A stretch of DNA of 64,000 nt, from positions 496,001 through 560,000 of the forward strand of contig NZ_MLFP01000086.1 of assembly GCF_002095465.1 (NCBI RefSeq). Reading direction: 5' to 3'. Both the position numbers and the translations under genes were made by a program. Below are positions 30,153 through 40,830 of the stretch, one piece after another. This DNA comes from Pantoea rodasii. Lineage in GTDB: Bacteria > Pseudomonadota > Gammaproteobacteria > Enterobacterales > Enterobacteriaceae. Within the stretch, counting starts at the first letter, position 1, and each line of letters begins with the position of its first letter. Under the pieces are notes generated by a model. That model ran no database searches. It saw nothing but the letters and a program-made list of their open reading frames with translations, and had not been told where the DNA came from.

Positions 30153-32086
30153 TTATGACGATTTACGCACGCGCAGATACCATTCGCACAGCAGACGAAC
30201 CTGCTTGCGGGTATAGCCTTTTTCCATCATGCGATCGACAAAATCATCGTGTTTTTCTGTTCATCTGTCGAGGTCTTGGTATTGAAGGAAATGACCGGCA
30301 ACAGCTCTTCGGTATTCGAGAACATTTTCTTCTCAATGACCGTGCGCAACTTCTCATAGCTGGTCCAGTTTGGATTGCGACCACTATTGTGCGCACGTGC
30401 ACGCAGCACAAAGTTGACGATCTCGTTACGGAAATCTTTCGGGTTACTGATCCCGGCAGGTTTCTCGATTTTTTCCAGTTCAGCATTCAGTGATTCACGG
30501 TCAAACAGCTGTCCAGTATCCGGGTCGCGATACTCCTGATCCTGAATCCAGAAATCGGCGTAGGTCACGTAGCGATCAAAAATGTTCTGACCGTATTCAG
30601 AGTAGGACTCCAGATAAGCGGTCTGAATCTCTTTGCCAATGAACTCCGCATATTTCGGGATCAGATAGCCTTTCAGATGCTCAAGGTATTTCTCTGCCAG
30701 ATCCTGCGGGAACTGTTCGCGTTCAATCTGTTGCTCCAGCACGTAGAACAGATGCACTGGGTTGGCCGCCACTTCGGCATGGTCGAAGTTGAATACACGA
30801 GAAAGAATTTTAAAGGCAAAGCGGGTAGAGAGACCGTTCATGCCTTCATCGACCCCGGCGTAATCATGATACTCCTGCCAGGATTTCGCTTTCGGATCGG
30901 TGTCTTTCAGGCTTTCACCGTCATAGACGCGCATTTTTGAGTAAATGCTGGAGTTTTCCGGCTCTTTCAAACGCGACAGGATAGAGAAGCGCGCCAGCGT
31001 TTCCAGCGTGCCCGGTGCACAAGGCGCGGTGGTCAACTCACTGTGATCCAGCAGTTTGGTGTAGATTTTAATCTCTTCCGACACGCGCAAGCAGTAAGGC
31101 ACTTTGACGATATACACACGGTCAAGGAAGGCTTCATTGTTCTTGTTGTTACGGAAAGTCACCCACTCTGATTCGTTGGAGTGCGCGAGGATAATACCGT
31201 TAAACGGCAGGGCAGAGATCCCTTCGGTCCCGTTATAGTTACCTTCCTGCGTTGCGGTCAGCAGGGGATGCAGCACTTTAATCGGTGCTTTAAACATCTC
31301 GACGAATTCCATCAAACCCTGGTTGGCGCGGCACAGTGCGCCAGAGTAACCGTAGGCGTCGGGATCGTTTTGAGCGTGGTTTTCCAACTTACGGATATCC
31401 ACTTTACCGACCAGTGCAGAAATATCTTGGTTGTTCTCATCACCCGGTTCGGTTTTGGCGATGGCAACCTGTTCCAGAATGGATGGCCAGACTTTGACGA
31501 CTTTGAAGCGGGTTATGTCGCCGCCAAAATCATGCAGACGTTTTGCTGCCCACGGCGACATGATGGTGCCGAGGTAACGCCGCGGTACGCCATACTCTTT
31601 TTCCAGAATGTTGGCGTCTTCCTGCGGGTTGAACAGGCACAAAGGATGATCGTTAACCGGGCTGCGTTCACCATCGGCACTCAGCACATAAATGGGAACG
31701 CGTTGCATCAAGGCTTTAAGACGTTCAGCCAACGATGATTTACCGCCGCCCACCGGGCCCAGTAAATAGAGAATTTGTTTCTTCTCTTCCAAACCTTGCG
31801 CAGCATGTTTCAGGTAAGAGACGATCTGTTCAATCGCTTCCTCCATACCGTAAAACTCTTCAAAGGCAGGATAGCGTCCCATGACGCGGTTGGAGAAGAT
31901 TCTGGAAAGGCGTGGTTCCTGCGCCGTGTCAACCATCACCGGCTCACCGATAGCCATCAATAGTCGTTCTGCAGCGTTGGCGTATGCACTGCGATCCTGC
32001 TTACAGATGGCGAGGAATTCCTGCAGTGTGAACTCTTCATCCTTGGCAGCTTCATAACGCTGACGATAGTGATCGAATATATTCAT
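30153..32086 (-). CDS. yeaG: YeaG, PrkA-type AAA+/protein kinase (frameshifted near the 3' end)
   Basis: PrkA-family protein with an AAA+ domain (Walker A LLGPVGGGKSSLAERLKAL, near residue 105) and a C-terminal PrkA kinase-like domain. E. coli YeaG is needed for metabolic adaptation to sustained nitrogen starvation. The first frame runs 615 residues to DEQK, then breaks at an A run (T at 30252-30256 on the + strand) with one base too few. The second frame supplies HDDFVDRMMEKGYTRKQVRL to the stop at 30153. Repaired length is 644, exactly that of E. coli. A sigma-54 promoter lies ~90 bases upstream. Confidence 0.94.
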
Positions 32087-32176
32087 AGCGATGCCCGTCC
32101 TTTCGTTTTTAGCACAGGTAAAGGAGCGAAATTAGATACGTTTGCAGCTCCCGGAAGATATTCTTTATTGAGTACA

Positions 32177-32191
32177 GCAACCCTTATGCCA
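32177..32191 (-). promoter_or_regulatory. Sigma-54 promoter of yeaGH
   Basis: On the minus strand TGGCATAAGGGTTGCT matches the sigma-54 consensus TGGCAC-N5-TTGCW, with GG and GC at the required ten-base spacing. The start site would be near 32166, an ~80-base leader. E. coli yeaG is known to be sigma-54/NtrC dependent. The 407-base gap (32087-32493) holds this promoter and that of mipA; I did not find clear NtrC sites in it. Confidence 0.8.
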
Positions 32192-32493
32192 ACCTGACGT
32201 TTTTTTATCGGGATACACAATTCTTATGGTTACTCCGCTCGTACAAAAAGTCTCGGCTTACTTTTAACTGTAGAAGGCATTCAGAAAACCTGCAGCCACT
32301 TTTCTCCTTATTTAGCGATATATCAATAACAAAGTCTCATAAGCACTGAGGCGATTTGACTGAGCGACTGCGGCCGCGTCCTGCCTCAGACAATTCCTTT
32401 GGCGTGGTAAACAATCCTGATTTAACGTTAACCCAAAGCAAAAATTTAGTTAGACTCTGCGTGTGATTGTTATATTAATGGACTGAACAAATT

Positions 32494-33243
32494 GTGAACC
32501 ATTTCAAACTTAAAGCGCTTGCTCTCGTTGTTCCTTGTTATTTTGCGGCTTTCAGCACTCATGCAGAACCCTTATCTCTCGGGGCTTCGGTTATTTATGC
32601 CCAGTCACCGTATCGGGGCGGACAAGACCGTTATCTGCCGATTCCAGTGATTAATTATGAAGGCGAGAATTTCTGGTTCCGCAGCCTGCAGGGCGGGTAT
32701 TACCTGTGGAAAGATCCGCAAAATCAGCTGTCGTTAACCGTGTTGGGCTCTCCACAGCAATATGATCCCAAGGACAACGATCTGGGCGATATGAAAGCGC
32801 TGGATAAGCGCCGGATGACGTTAATGGCCGGGGCCAGCTATCGTCATGTGGCGGACTGGGGTATCGTGCGCACCGCGTTGCTCGGCGATGTCCTGAACAA
32901 CAGCAATGGCATTATCTGGGATCTTACTTATCTGTATCGCTTCGATTTTGGCGCATTTAGCCTGACGCCAGGTATCGGGGCGATGTGGAACAGCGCCAAC
33001 CAAAACCGCTACTATTACGGTGTTTCATCGCATGAAAGCGCGCGAACCGGCATTGCGCAATATCAGCCGGATGACAGCTGGTCTCCTTATGTTGAAATGA
33101 ACGCCAGCTACCAGATTAGCGACAGCTGGAACGCCAGTTTATCTGGGCGTTACACCCGTTTTGACAGCGAAATCAAAGACAGCCCGATGGTGGACAAAAG
33201 CGGACAAATTACTCTTTGGACCGGCATTAGCTACAGCTTCTGA
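32494..33243 (+). CDS. mipA: MltA-interacting outer-membrane protein MipA
   Basis: The 249-residue precursor (E. coli 248) has a GTG start, a Sec signal peptide ending ...FSTHA-EPL, and an OmpV/MipA beta-barrel with a C-terminal aromatic (SYSF). Conserved blocks are LPIPVINYEGENFWFRSLQG, NNSNGIIWDLTYLYRFD and PGIGAMWNSANQNRYYYGVS. In E. coli it bridges MltA and PBP1B in peptidoglycan remodelling. Followed by a terminator. Confidence 0.93.
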   Translation: MNHFKLKALALVVPCYFAAFSTHAEPLSLGASVIYAQSPYRGGQDRYLPIPVINYEGENFWFRSLQGGYYLWKDPQNQLSLTVLGSPQQYDPKDNDLGDMKALDKRRMTLMAGASYRHVADWGIVRTALLGDVLNNSNGIIWDLTYLYRFDFGAFSLTPGIGAMWNSANQNRYYYGVSSHESARTGIAQYQPDDSWSPYVEMNASYQISDSWNASLSGRYTRFDSEIKDSPMVDKSGQITLWTGISYSF

Positions 33244-33253
33244 TGGTTTGCTC

Positions 33254-33278
33254 AAACGCCTCTTTATGAGGCGTTTTT
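33254..33278 (+). terminator. Terminator after mipA
   Basis: AAACGCCTC/GAGGCGTTT with loop TTTAT and a T-run. Confidence 0.85.
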
Positions 33279-33357
33279 ATTACACTGCACCGATATAAGG
33301 TATAAGGCCCAGATTTGGTGCAATCACCCGTTCTGTTAAGGATTTTGCCGCCAACCC

Positions 33358-34233
33358 TTATTTGTTGCGCACGCGCAGCGTAGTGCCAAGTCGGGCAGGG
33401 GATTCACCGGCGCTCTTCATAGGCTTATTAATACGAGCCGTTTCTACGCACACCATGGTTTTATACCCTTCATTCGGCATATCCGCCATGCTACAAGAAA
33501 GTTCAGGTCCTGGATTCCAGGTGACAACGTCACTTTGATAATGATGATAGACTTCGATCTGGCGCTTCCCGCCCTTATCATGAATCACGCTGCAATCTTC
33601 AGCCGCCGTGTGAATACGATCCACGCGGTCCGGATAAGTCTGTTTACCATCCGCAGAATGACCTTCTACATTTGCAGCGACTTTGTCGATATAGCGGTTC
33701 CCTAAGCCAGTGACTTCGACCTGAGCGATATCGGCAATCTGGAAATAGGTATGCAGCGCTGCAGTGGCTTCATAGTCGCCCCAGGCTTCGAGTTCGATTT
33801 CACAATGTTCAGCGATGCGGAATCGGGCGAGCAGCGTAAAATCGTGCGGCCACAATTTTTTCGTCTGGGCGTTGCTCTCAAGCGTGAAGGTAAGCAGCAC
33901 GGCGTCTTCATTCTCATCGTGCGCGGTCAGCGTCCATGGTTGATTACGCGCAAAGCCATGAGCGGGTTCACCTGCAGGGCCAAACCACGGCCAGCAAATC
34001 GGCACACCGCCTCGAATCGCTTTGCCAGTGGCAAACGGTGTTTTTTCGCTTAACCAAATCACCGGCTGCTGGCCGCTCGGCTGCCAGGAGAGCAGATGCG
34101 CGCCTTGCAATGCAATGGCCGCACGGACTTTGGGATGGCTCACCACGACGATCGGTAAATCGCCCATCTGGCGTTGTGACAGGTAAGGGGTGATCTGATT
34201 CACCACCGGTAAAGCATAAAGCGTATCTTGCAT
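33358..34233 (-). CDS. yeaD: Putative glucose-6-phosphate 1-epimerase YeaD
   Basis: The 291-residue protein (E. coli 294) is a D-hexose-6-phosphate mutarotase of the aldose-1-epimerase fold. Conserved blocks are GAHLLSWQPSGQQPVIWLS, GKAIRGGVPICWPWFGP, ALHTYFQIADIAQVEVTGL (catalytic His) and VVTWNPGPE. It lies downstream of gapA on the same strand with a terminator between them, so it may be read partly by read-through. The start at MQDTLYALPVVNQI was preferred over an upstream ATG because of the AAGG RBS. Confidence 0.92.
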   Translation of the reverse strand: MQDTLYALPVVNQITPYLSQRQMGDLPIVVVSHPKVRAAIALQGAHLLSWQPSGQQPVIWLSEKTPFATGKAIRGGVPICWPWFGPAGEPAHGFARNQPWTLTAHDENEDAVLLTFTLESNAQTKKLWPHDFTLLARFRIAEHCEIELEAWGDYEATAALHTYFQIADIAQVEVTGLGNRYIDKVAANVEGHSADGKQTYPDRVDRIHTAAEDCSVIHDKGGKRQIEVYHHYQSDVVTWNPGPELSCSMADMPNEGYKTMVCVETARINKPMKSAGESPARLGTTLRVRNK

Positions 34234-34259
34234 CGTCAGACCTTCTCTTCTTCCAAATG

Positions 34260-34289
34260 AAAAAAAAGGGGCGACCGAAGTCACCCCTT
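34260..34289 (-). terminator. Terminator after gapA
   Basis: On the minus strand: AAGGGGTGAC-TTCG-GTCGCCCCTT (one T-G wobble, UUCG tetraloop), then a run of T. Confidence 0.85.
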
Positions 34290-34307
34290 GTCTGTTTCGC
34301 CAGTCGC

Positions 34308-35317
<1,010 letters not shown>

Positions 35318-35348
35318 CTATTTGTTAGTGAATAAAAGGTTGGCTGTA

Positions 35349-35376
35349 AAATTACAAAAACCTTACCAGGCGTCAA
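35349..35376 (-). promoter_or_regulatory. gapA P1-type promoter
   Basis: On the minus strand, TTGACG (35371-35376), a 16-base spacer and TAATTT (35349-35354), followed by a leader nearly identical to that of E. coli gapA down to GGTGGAATATATG. The remainder of the 338-base gap to msrB (35306-35643) holds no gene I can support. Confidence 0.75.
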
Positions 35377-35643
35377 GCGGAATCGTGTCAATTGTTGCGA
35401 CAGGTCAATTCCAACGCCAGGAATAATTCGTTGCGCAATCGCTTACGCAGCACCCTTATTGCGCGCCTATGTTACGCCGAATAGCGGCCGAAAAGGGATG
35501 ACTTTTTCAAAGGGTGATCAAGGTCACAATTTTGCGCTATGGCAGTCGTGTCGAACAGGTTCGCACGAAAAAAGACCCTGAAGATGTTGTTCGTTTGTTA
35601 GAATACTAGTCGATTTTTACAGAATGACACTCCGGAACTTAAA

Positions 35644-36054
35644 ATGGCTAAAGACACCGCACCCGAGGCAAAAATCGCGCAGCTTTCTGAGATGCAGCGT
35701 TATGTCACTCAACATCGCGGCACGGAACCCCCTTTCAGTGGCGCACTGCTGCACAACAAGCAGGAAGGCATTTACCACTGTTTAGTGTGCAATTCACCGC
35801 TGTTCCTCTCCGAATCCAAATACGATTCAGGCTGCGGATGGCCGAGCTTTTACCAGCCTTACAGCGATGAAGCGATTCGTTATCTGGAAGATGAATCTCA
35901 TGGTATGCACCGCGTGGAGATTCGCTGTGGCAGCTGCGATGCGCATCTGGGACACGTGTTCCCGGACGGTCCACAGCCCACCGGTGAACGCTTCTGTGTG
36001 AACTCTGCATCGCTGAGCTTTACCGATGAGCAGGGCAAACAGCAAGAGGGCTAA
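35644..36054 (+). CDS. msrB: Peptide methionine-R-sulfoxide reductase
   Basis: MsrB reduces methionine-R-sulfoxide in proteins, recycled by thioredoxin. The 136-residue protein (E. coli 137) carries two zinc-binding CxxC pairs ([23 protein letters not shown]) and the catalytic cysteine in [11 protein letters not shown], with the substrate pocket [11 protein letters not shown]. Divergent from gapA; yeaC follows after two bases. Confidence 0.96.
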   Translation: MAKDTAPEAKIAQLSEMQRYVTQHRGTEPPFSGALLHNKQEGIYHCLVCNSPLFLSESKYDSGCGWPSFYQPYSDEAIRYLEDESHGMHRVEIRCGSCDAHLGHVFPDGPQPTGERFCVNSASLSFTDEQGKQQEG

Positions 36055-36056
36055 GC

Positions 36057-36338
36057 ATGAAACAAGAATTGGAAGCGATGCTGGCGGCGATGACGCCAGA
36101 GGTTTACCAACGATTAGCCAGTGCCGTTGAAACCGGTAAATGGCCAGATGGTGTCGCGCTCACGCAGGAACAGCGCGACAACAGCTTGCAGCTGGTGATG
36201 CTGTGGCAGGCGCGCCACAACGACGACCCGCAGCATATGACCATCGGTAAAGGTGGTGAAATGGTGATGAAGTCGAAGAAGCAGCTTAAGGAAGAGTTTG
36301 GTATTGAGCCGGACGTGACGCGCATTAACTTGCACTAA
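36057..36338 (+). CDS. yeaC: YeaC, DUF1315 family protein
   Basis: A 93-residue cytosolic protein (E. coli 90) beginning MKQELEAMLAAMTPEVYQRL, with a basic C-terminal half (KSKKQLKEEFGIEPDVTRIN). Unknown function; conserved as the second gene of msrB-yeaC. Confidence 0.9.
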   Translation: MKQELEAMLAAMTPEVYQRLASAVETGKWPDGVALTQEQRDNSLQLVMLWQARHNDDPQHMTIGKGGEMVMKSKKQLKEEFGIEPDVTRINLH

Positions 36339-36346
36339 AAAGCAAA

Positions 36347-36373
36347 AGGGCTGGATTTCGCCAGCCCTCATTT
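36347..36373. terminator. Terminator yeaC/pncA
   Basis: Stem AGGGCTGG/CCAGCCCT with loop ATTTCG, then CATTTT; convergent genes flank it. Confidence 0.75.
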
Positions 36374-36982
36374 TCAGATTATTACCGCACCCTGCGCTTC
36401 CATCTGTTGGATGGCGATTTCGCTGTCATCGGGGTTGAGATTGACACCGCGACAACCCTCTTTGACCACTTCAACGTTGTAGCCCAGCTCCAGGGCATCC
36501 AATACGCTGTATTTCACACAGTAATCGGTGGCGAGACCCAGCATCACCAGATCGCTGATACCACGTTCACGCAGCCAACTGTCCAGCTCCGTTTTACGAC
36601 GATGACCATTGTCGAAGAAGGCACTGTAGCTATCCACGTCAACATCGCCGCCTTTGTGGAACACCGCATCAATCAGTGTACGATCCAGTCCGGGGTGAAA
36701 ATCCGCACCCACTGAATTCTCGATACCGTGATCGGGCCACCAGATTTGCGCCAGACCGTTTAATTCACCCAATGTATACACCGGTTCGCCAGAAACTGAA
36801 GCGAAGCTGCCGTGATCGGCCGGATGCCAGTCTTGTAATGCCACCACGCATTCACCCCGATCGCGGAACTCGCGTGCGTAACGATTGGCAACGGCAACGG
36901 TTTGGTCACCTTCACGCACCGCCATTGGGCCGCCGGGGCAAAAATCGTTCTGAATATCGATGATTATCAATGCCCGCTTCAT
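36374..36982 (-). CDS. pncA: Nicotinamidase PncA
   Basis: PncA deamidates nicotinamide to nicotinate for NAD recycling. The 202-residue protein has the catalytic triad residues Asp (IIDIQNDF), Lys (VFHKGGD) and Cys (GLATDYCVKYSVLDA), and metal-binding Asp/His in LQDWHPADHGSF. Odd points: the usual WPDHCVQ-type segment reads WPDHGIENSVGA, and the C-terminus stops ~10 residues earlier than E. coli (213). It is cotranscribed with ansA, 16 bases upstream. Confidence 0.92.
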   Translation of the reverse strand: MKRALIIIDIQNDFCPGGPMAVREGDQTVAVANRYAREFRDRGECVVALQDWHPADHGSFASVSGEPVYTLGELNGLAQIWWPDHGIENSVGADFHPGLDRTLIDAVFHKGGDVDVDSYSAFFDNGHRRKTELDSWLRERGISDLVMLGLATDYCVKYSVLDALELGYNVEVVKEGCRGVNLNPDDSEIAIQQMEAQGAVII

Positions 36983-36998
36983 TACATCTCGCTCCGTA

Positions 36999-38012
36999 TC
37001 AGTCGTCGGTCAGTTCGCCGCGTAAATTCTGTTGCATTTTGGCACGAATTTCTGCGCTGGTAAGGTTTTGACTCAACAAAAAGTGCAGTTTTGTTAATGT
37101 AGCCTCAACGGTGAGGTCAAAACCGCTGATCACGCCGGCATGCTCCAGCGCATTACCGGTGGCATAACCGCCCATATTGACTTTACCAGACATGCACTGC
37201 GTTAAATTCACCACCACAATACCGCGTTCGCTGGCTAACTGAAGTTCAGCCAGGAATTCTGCATTTTGCGGGGCATTGCCCACGCCGTAGGAGCGCAGAA
37301 TCAGTGCCTTCACCGGCTGACGCAGGAAATTGCGCACCACATCAGCGGAAATACCCGGATAAATGGTAACCACGCCAATAGGTTGAGGGGTGATGGGATG
37401 CACAATCAGCTCACCCTTGCCTTGCGGGGCAGGGGGTGTATTCAGCTTGCGAATGTGAATACCGGCTTCCAGCAGCGGCGAAAGATTCGGCGATGCAAAG
37501 GCATTGAAGCCATCGGCATGGGCTTTGGTGGTTCGGTTGCCGCGGAACAGGGTGTTATTAAAGAACAGCGCCACTTCACTAATAGGATAGTTCGCGGCGA
37601 CATACAGCGAGTTCAGCAGGTTCTGTTGACCATCCGAACGTAATTCTGCCAGCGGAATTTGCGAACCTGTGACGATGACGGGCTTCGCAAGATTTTCCAG
37701 CATAAACGACAAGGCTGAGGCGGTAAACGCCATGGTGTCGGTACCGTGCAGAATCACAAAGCCATCATAAAGATCGTAGTTCTGCTTAATATCGTCAGCA
37801 ATCGATTGCCAATCCAATGGCGTCATGTCTGACGAGTCCATCAGTGGCTGATATTCGTGAATGGTGAAACTCGGCATTTCAGGCCGATGGAACTCTGGCA
37901 TGTTGGCCAGTTGCTGCTGCAGATGACCCGAAACCGGGATGTAGCCTTGCGCCGAGCGCTGCATACCAATGGTACCGCCGGTGTAGGCTACATAGATATT
38001 TTTCTTTTGCAT
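36999..38012 (-). CDS. ansA: Cytoplasmic L-asparaginase I
   Basis: AnsA hydrolyses asparagine to aspartate and ammonia in the cytosol (low-affinity type I). The 337-residue protein (E. coli 338) carries both signature threonines: YVAYTGGTIGMQ near residue 10 and GFVILHGTDTMAFTASALSF near 85-100. There is no signal peptide, consistent with type I. First gene of ansA-pncA. Confidence 0.96.
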   Translation of the reverse strand: MQKKNIYVAYTGGTIGMQRSAQGYIPVSGHLQQQLANMPEFHRPEMPSFTIHEYQPLMDSSDMTPLDWQSIADDIKQNYDLYDGFVILHGTDTMAFTASALSFMLENLAKPVIVTGSQIPLAELRSDGQQNLLNSLYVAANYPISEVALFFNNTLFRGNRTTKAHADGFNAFASPNLSPLLEAGIHIRKLNTPPAPQGKGELIVHPITPQPIGVVTIYPGISADVVRNFLRQPVKALILRSYGVGNAPQNAEFLAELQLASERGIVVVNLTQCMSGKVNMGGYATGNALEHAGVISGFDLTVEATLTKLHFLLSQNLTSAEIRAKMQQNLRGELTDD

Positions 38013-38063
38013 GAATAAACTCAGACTTGCCGTAAAACGCGCAGTATAAGGGGATTAACAGCG

Positions 38064-38091
38064 AAAAGCAGCCCGACCAGCGGCCGGGCTG
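38064..38091 (-). terminator. Terminator after sppA
   Basis: On the minus strand: CAGCCCG/CGGGCTG stem, then CTTTT. It starts seven bases past the reconstructed sppA stop and lies inside the overlong unrepaired reading frame, which supports the repair. Confidence 0.75.
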
Positions 38092-38097
38092 TAAAGA

Positions 38098-39956
38098 TTA
38101 ACGTACGTTGCCGCAGTCAGGCAGAAGGCGTAACGATTTTGCGGATCGTTGAGATTATTCATCAGGCCGGGCTGACCTTTCACCGCGCTCATCACATCCA
38201 GCATCGGTGCAGGTAACCACACTTTCAGGGCCGCTGGCAGCATCGCCTGTGCAGAGGCATTCATCTGGTTCAGCAGCAGATCGATCATGCCCGGATCATC
38301 CTGATACCAGCTGAGCTGTGGCTTAGCGACTTTCGCTAATTCAGCGGCTTTGGCGACGGCATCATCAAAATCACCCAATGCATCCACCAGTCCGTTGGCT
38401 TTGGCATCGCTACCGGTCCAGACGTGGCCCTGGGCAATATCGTTGATCTGTTCAGGCGTTTTGTGACGTGACTTCGCCACCAAACCAACAAAGTTACGAT
38501 AACCGTTTTCAATCGTCAGCTGCATCAACTGCTGCACTTCCGTTGGCAATGCTTTGGTGGTCGCCACATCAGCCAGCGGCGAAGTGGCCACGCCGTCAGT
38601 GTGCACCCCAATACTGCTCAGGCTGTTTTCAACGGTATTGATGACCCCGAAAATACCAATCGAACCGGTCAATGTACTTGGCGCAGCGACGATGTAATCT
38701 GCCGGCGTTGAAATCCAATACCCGCCGGATGCCGCCATGCCGCCCATGGAAACCACCACCGGTTTGCCGGCATCATGCGCTGCAGCTAACTCTTCACGAA
38801 TCGCTTCCGATGCCGATACGCTGCCGCCAGGGCTGTTAACGCGCAGCACAATGGCTTTGATTTTCGGATCGAGACGCGCATCGCGAATCTGCGAAGCAGT
38901 GGTATCGCCGCCGACGTTTCCGGCGGTTTCTTCACCGTCCATGATTGCACCGCTGGCGAAGATCACCGCAATATTGCCGTCCTGATCCTGCTGAGGCTGC
39001 TTCACGGTGTAATCATAAATGCTGATATTGCGGTAATCGTTATTGGCCTTATCCCAGCCAAAGGTTTTCACCAATTCCTGGTCGGCCGCTGCACGACTAT
39101 CCAGCACATCAACCAACTTCGCATTCAGCGCATATTTCGCCGTATCGCCATCGACGGCCTGCAAGCCGCTGATCACACCGGCGGCACCTGGGAACAGCTG
39201 GTCTGGCGTAATCTGGCGATTCGCGGAAACCGTATTCAGGTAATTCTGCCACAGCTGGCCGATCCAACGACCGTCAGCGTCACGCGCTTCCGGTGACATA
39301 TCGTCACGCAGGAATGGCTCGACGGCAGATTTGTAGGTGCCCACGCGGAAGACATGAGAATTGACTTTGAGCTTCTCTAACAGCGATTTGTAGTAGAGGC
39401 CATTAGTCGCGAAACCGTGCAGATCAACCGTGCCCTGCGGCGATAGATAGACCTTGGTGGCATAACTGGCGATGTAGTATTGCGCCTGGCTGTAGCTGTC
39501 GCCGATGGCGTATATCGGTTTACCCGCATCACGGAATTCACGCAACGACTTGCCCAAATATTGCAATGAAGGTTGATCGCCACCGGCGAAATCACGCAAA
39601 TCGAGCACGATACCGGTGATGTTTTTATCGGTTTTCGCCTGACGAACCGCGTCCACCACGTCGAACAATGAATTCTCTTGCAGACGGTCGCTACTGGCGC
39701 CCAGCAACTCACGGCTGATGCGACTCAGACGATTACTGACGGAGGGTTTATCCACCAATACACCGCTCAAATCCACTTTCAGTGCGCCTTGCTGCACTGG
39801 CTCGCTGCTGCTGGCGCTGGAAATCTGCAACCAGATACCGACGCCCGCCACAATTAAGACGATGAGGAATAAATTAAGAATAAATTCCCGAATAAAATTC
39901 AACACCCGCCAGCTCCAGCGGAACAGGCCAGCAATAATTCGCCACAATGTGCGCAT
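38098..39956 (-). CDS. sppA: Signal peptide peptidase SppA (frameshifted near the end)
   Basis: SppA (protease IV) degrades cleaved signal peptides in the inner membrane. One N-terminal helix lies at about residues 20-45, followed by tandem peptidase S49 domains; the general-base lysine is in [10 protein letters not shown] and the nucleophile serine in [12 protein letters not shown]. Near the end, [12 protein letters not shown] is followed by a one-base deletion (about 38115; TT to T on the minus strand). Repair gives ...CLTCGNVR and a stop at 38098, 619 residues (E. coli 618). Unrepaired, the frame runs past the terminator. The start at [12 protein letters not shown] has GGAG upstream. Confidence 0.93.
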
Positions 39957-40125
39957 AAACTCTCCATATTCACGTAACAGGGCAGTCGCCACGCGGTCTG
40001 CCCCGATGTCGGGTTCATCCTAATGAGCAGCGTGCGAAATGTCAGCAGGAAATCGCGCCAGACTGTTACAAAAGATCTCACTGTGCCAGGATTAGCCCAC
40101 GCTATTTATTCACGGGAGAATAATG

Positions 40126-40677
40126 ATGGATGCACTGGATTTATTAATTAACCGCCGTTCGGCATCACGCCTGGCAGAACCGGCGCCAGCGGGCGAGGTC
40201 TTGCAAAACATTCTGCATGCGGGATTACGCGCGCCGGATCACGGTACGTTGCAACCATGGCGCTTTGTTATTGTAGAGAATGAAGGCCGTGAACGTTTCG
40301 GCAAATTACTTGAACAAGCGGCGCGTGACAGCAACCTTGATGAAAAAGCGATTGAGAAATCCGCTACTGCGCCGTTCCGCGCGCCGATGATTATCACCGT
40401 GGTGGCGCACTGTGAAGAGCATGCCAAAGTCCCGCACTGGGAGCAGTTGGTATCAGCAGGCTGTGCGGTAATGGCGATGCAGATGGCTGCGGTCGCGCAA
40501 GGCTTCAACGGCATCTGGCGCAGCGGCCCATGGACTGACCATCCTTCGGTACGCGAAGCCTTTGGGTGCCGCGAGCAGGATGCGATTGTCGGATTCCTGT
40601 ATCTCGGTACGCCGCAACTCAAAGCGAACACCACGGTAGTGGCACCGGATACCGCTCAATTTGTCAGTTATTTCTGA
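40126..40677 (+). CDS. ydjA: Nitroreductase-family protein YdjA
   Basis: A 183-residue FMN-binding nitroreductase-fold enzyme, the same length as E. coli YdjA, beginning [16 protein letters not shown] (arginines contact FMN) and with [20 protein letters not shown]. The physiological substrate is unknown. Of two adjacent ATGs, the second gives the family length and better RBS spacing (GGGAG). It lies 153 bases upstream of selD, as in E. coli. Confidence 0.93.
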   Translation: MDALDLLINRRSASRLAEPAPAGEVLQNILHAGLRAPDHGTLQPWRFVIVENEGRERFGKLLEQAARDSNLDEKAIEKSATAPFRAPMIITVVAHCEEHAKVPHWEQLVSAGCAVMAMQMAAVAQGFNGIWRSGPWTDHPSVREAFGCREQDAIVGFLYLGTPQLKANTTVVAPDTAQFVSYF

Positions 40678-40830
40678 CAGACATTGGCGGGTTTCTGCGG
40701 CAGGGTGAGCCGTGTTGCAAAGATTGCACACTGCGTGTGCGAAAGATCGAGGTTAGGTCGCGCAGCACTTACCACCGGCTGGCAGCCAGGCTACCATACG
40801 GCCTTCTGATCAGCGCATAAGGAACCCGCC

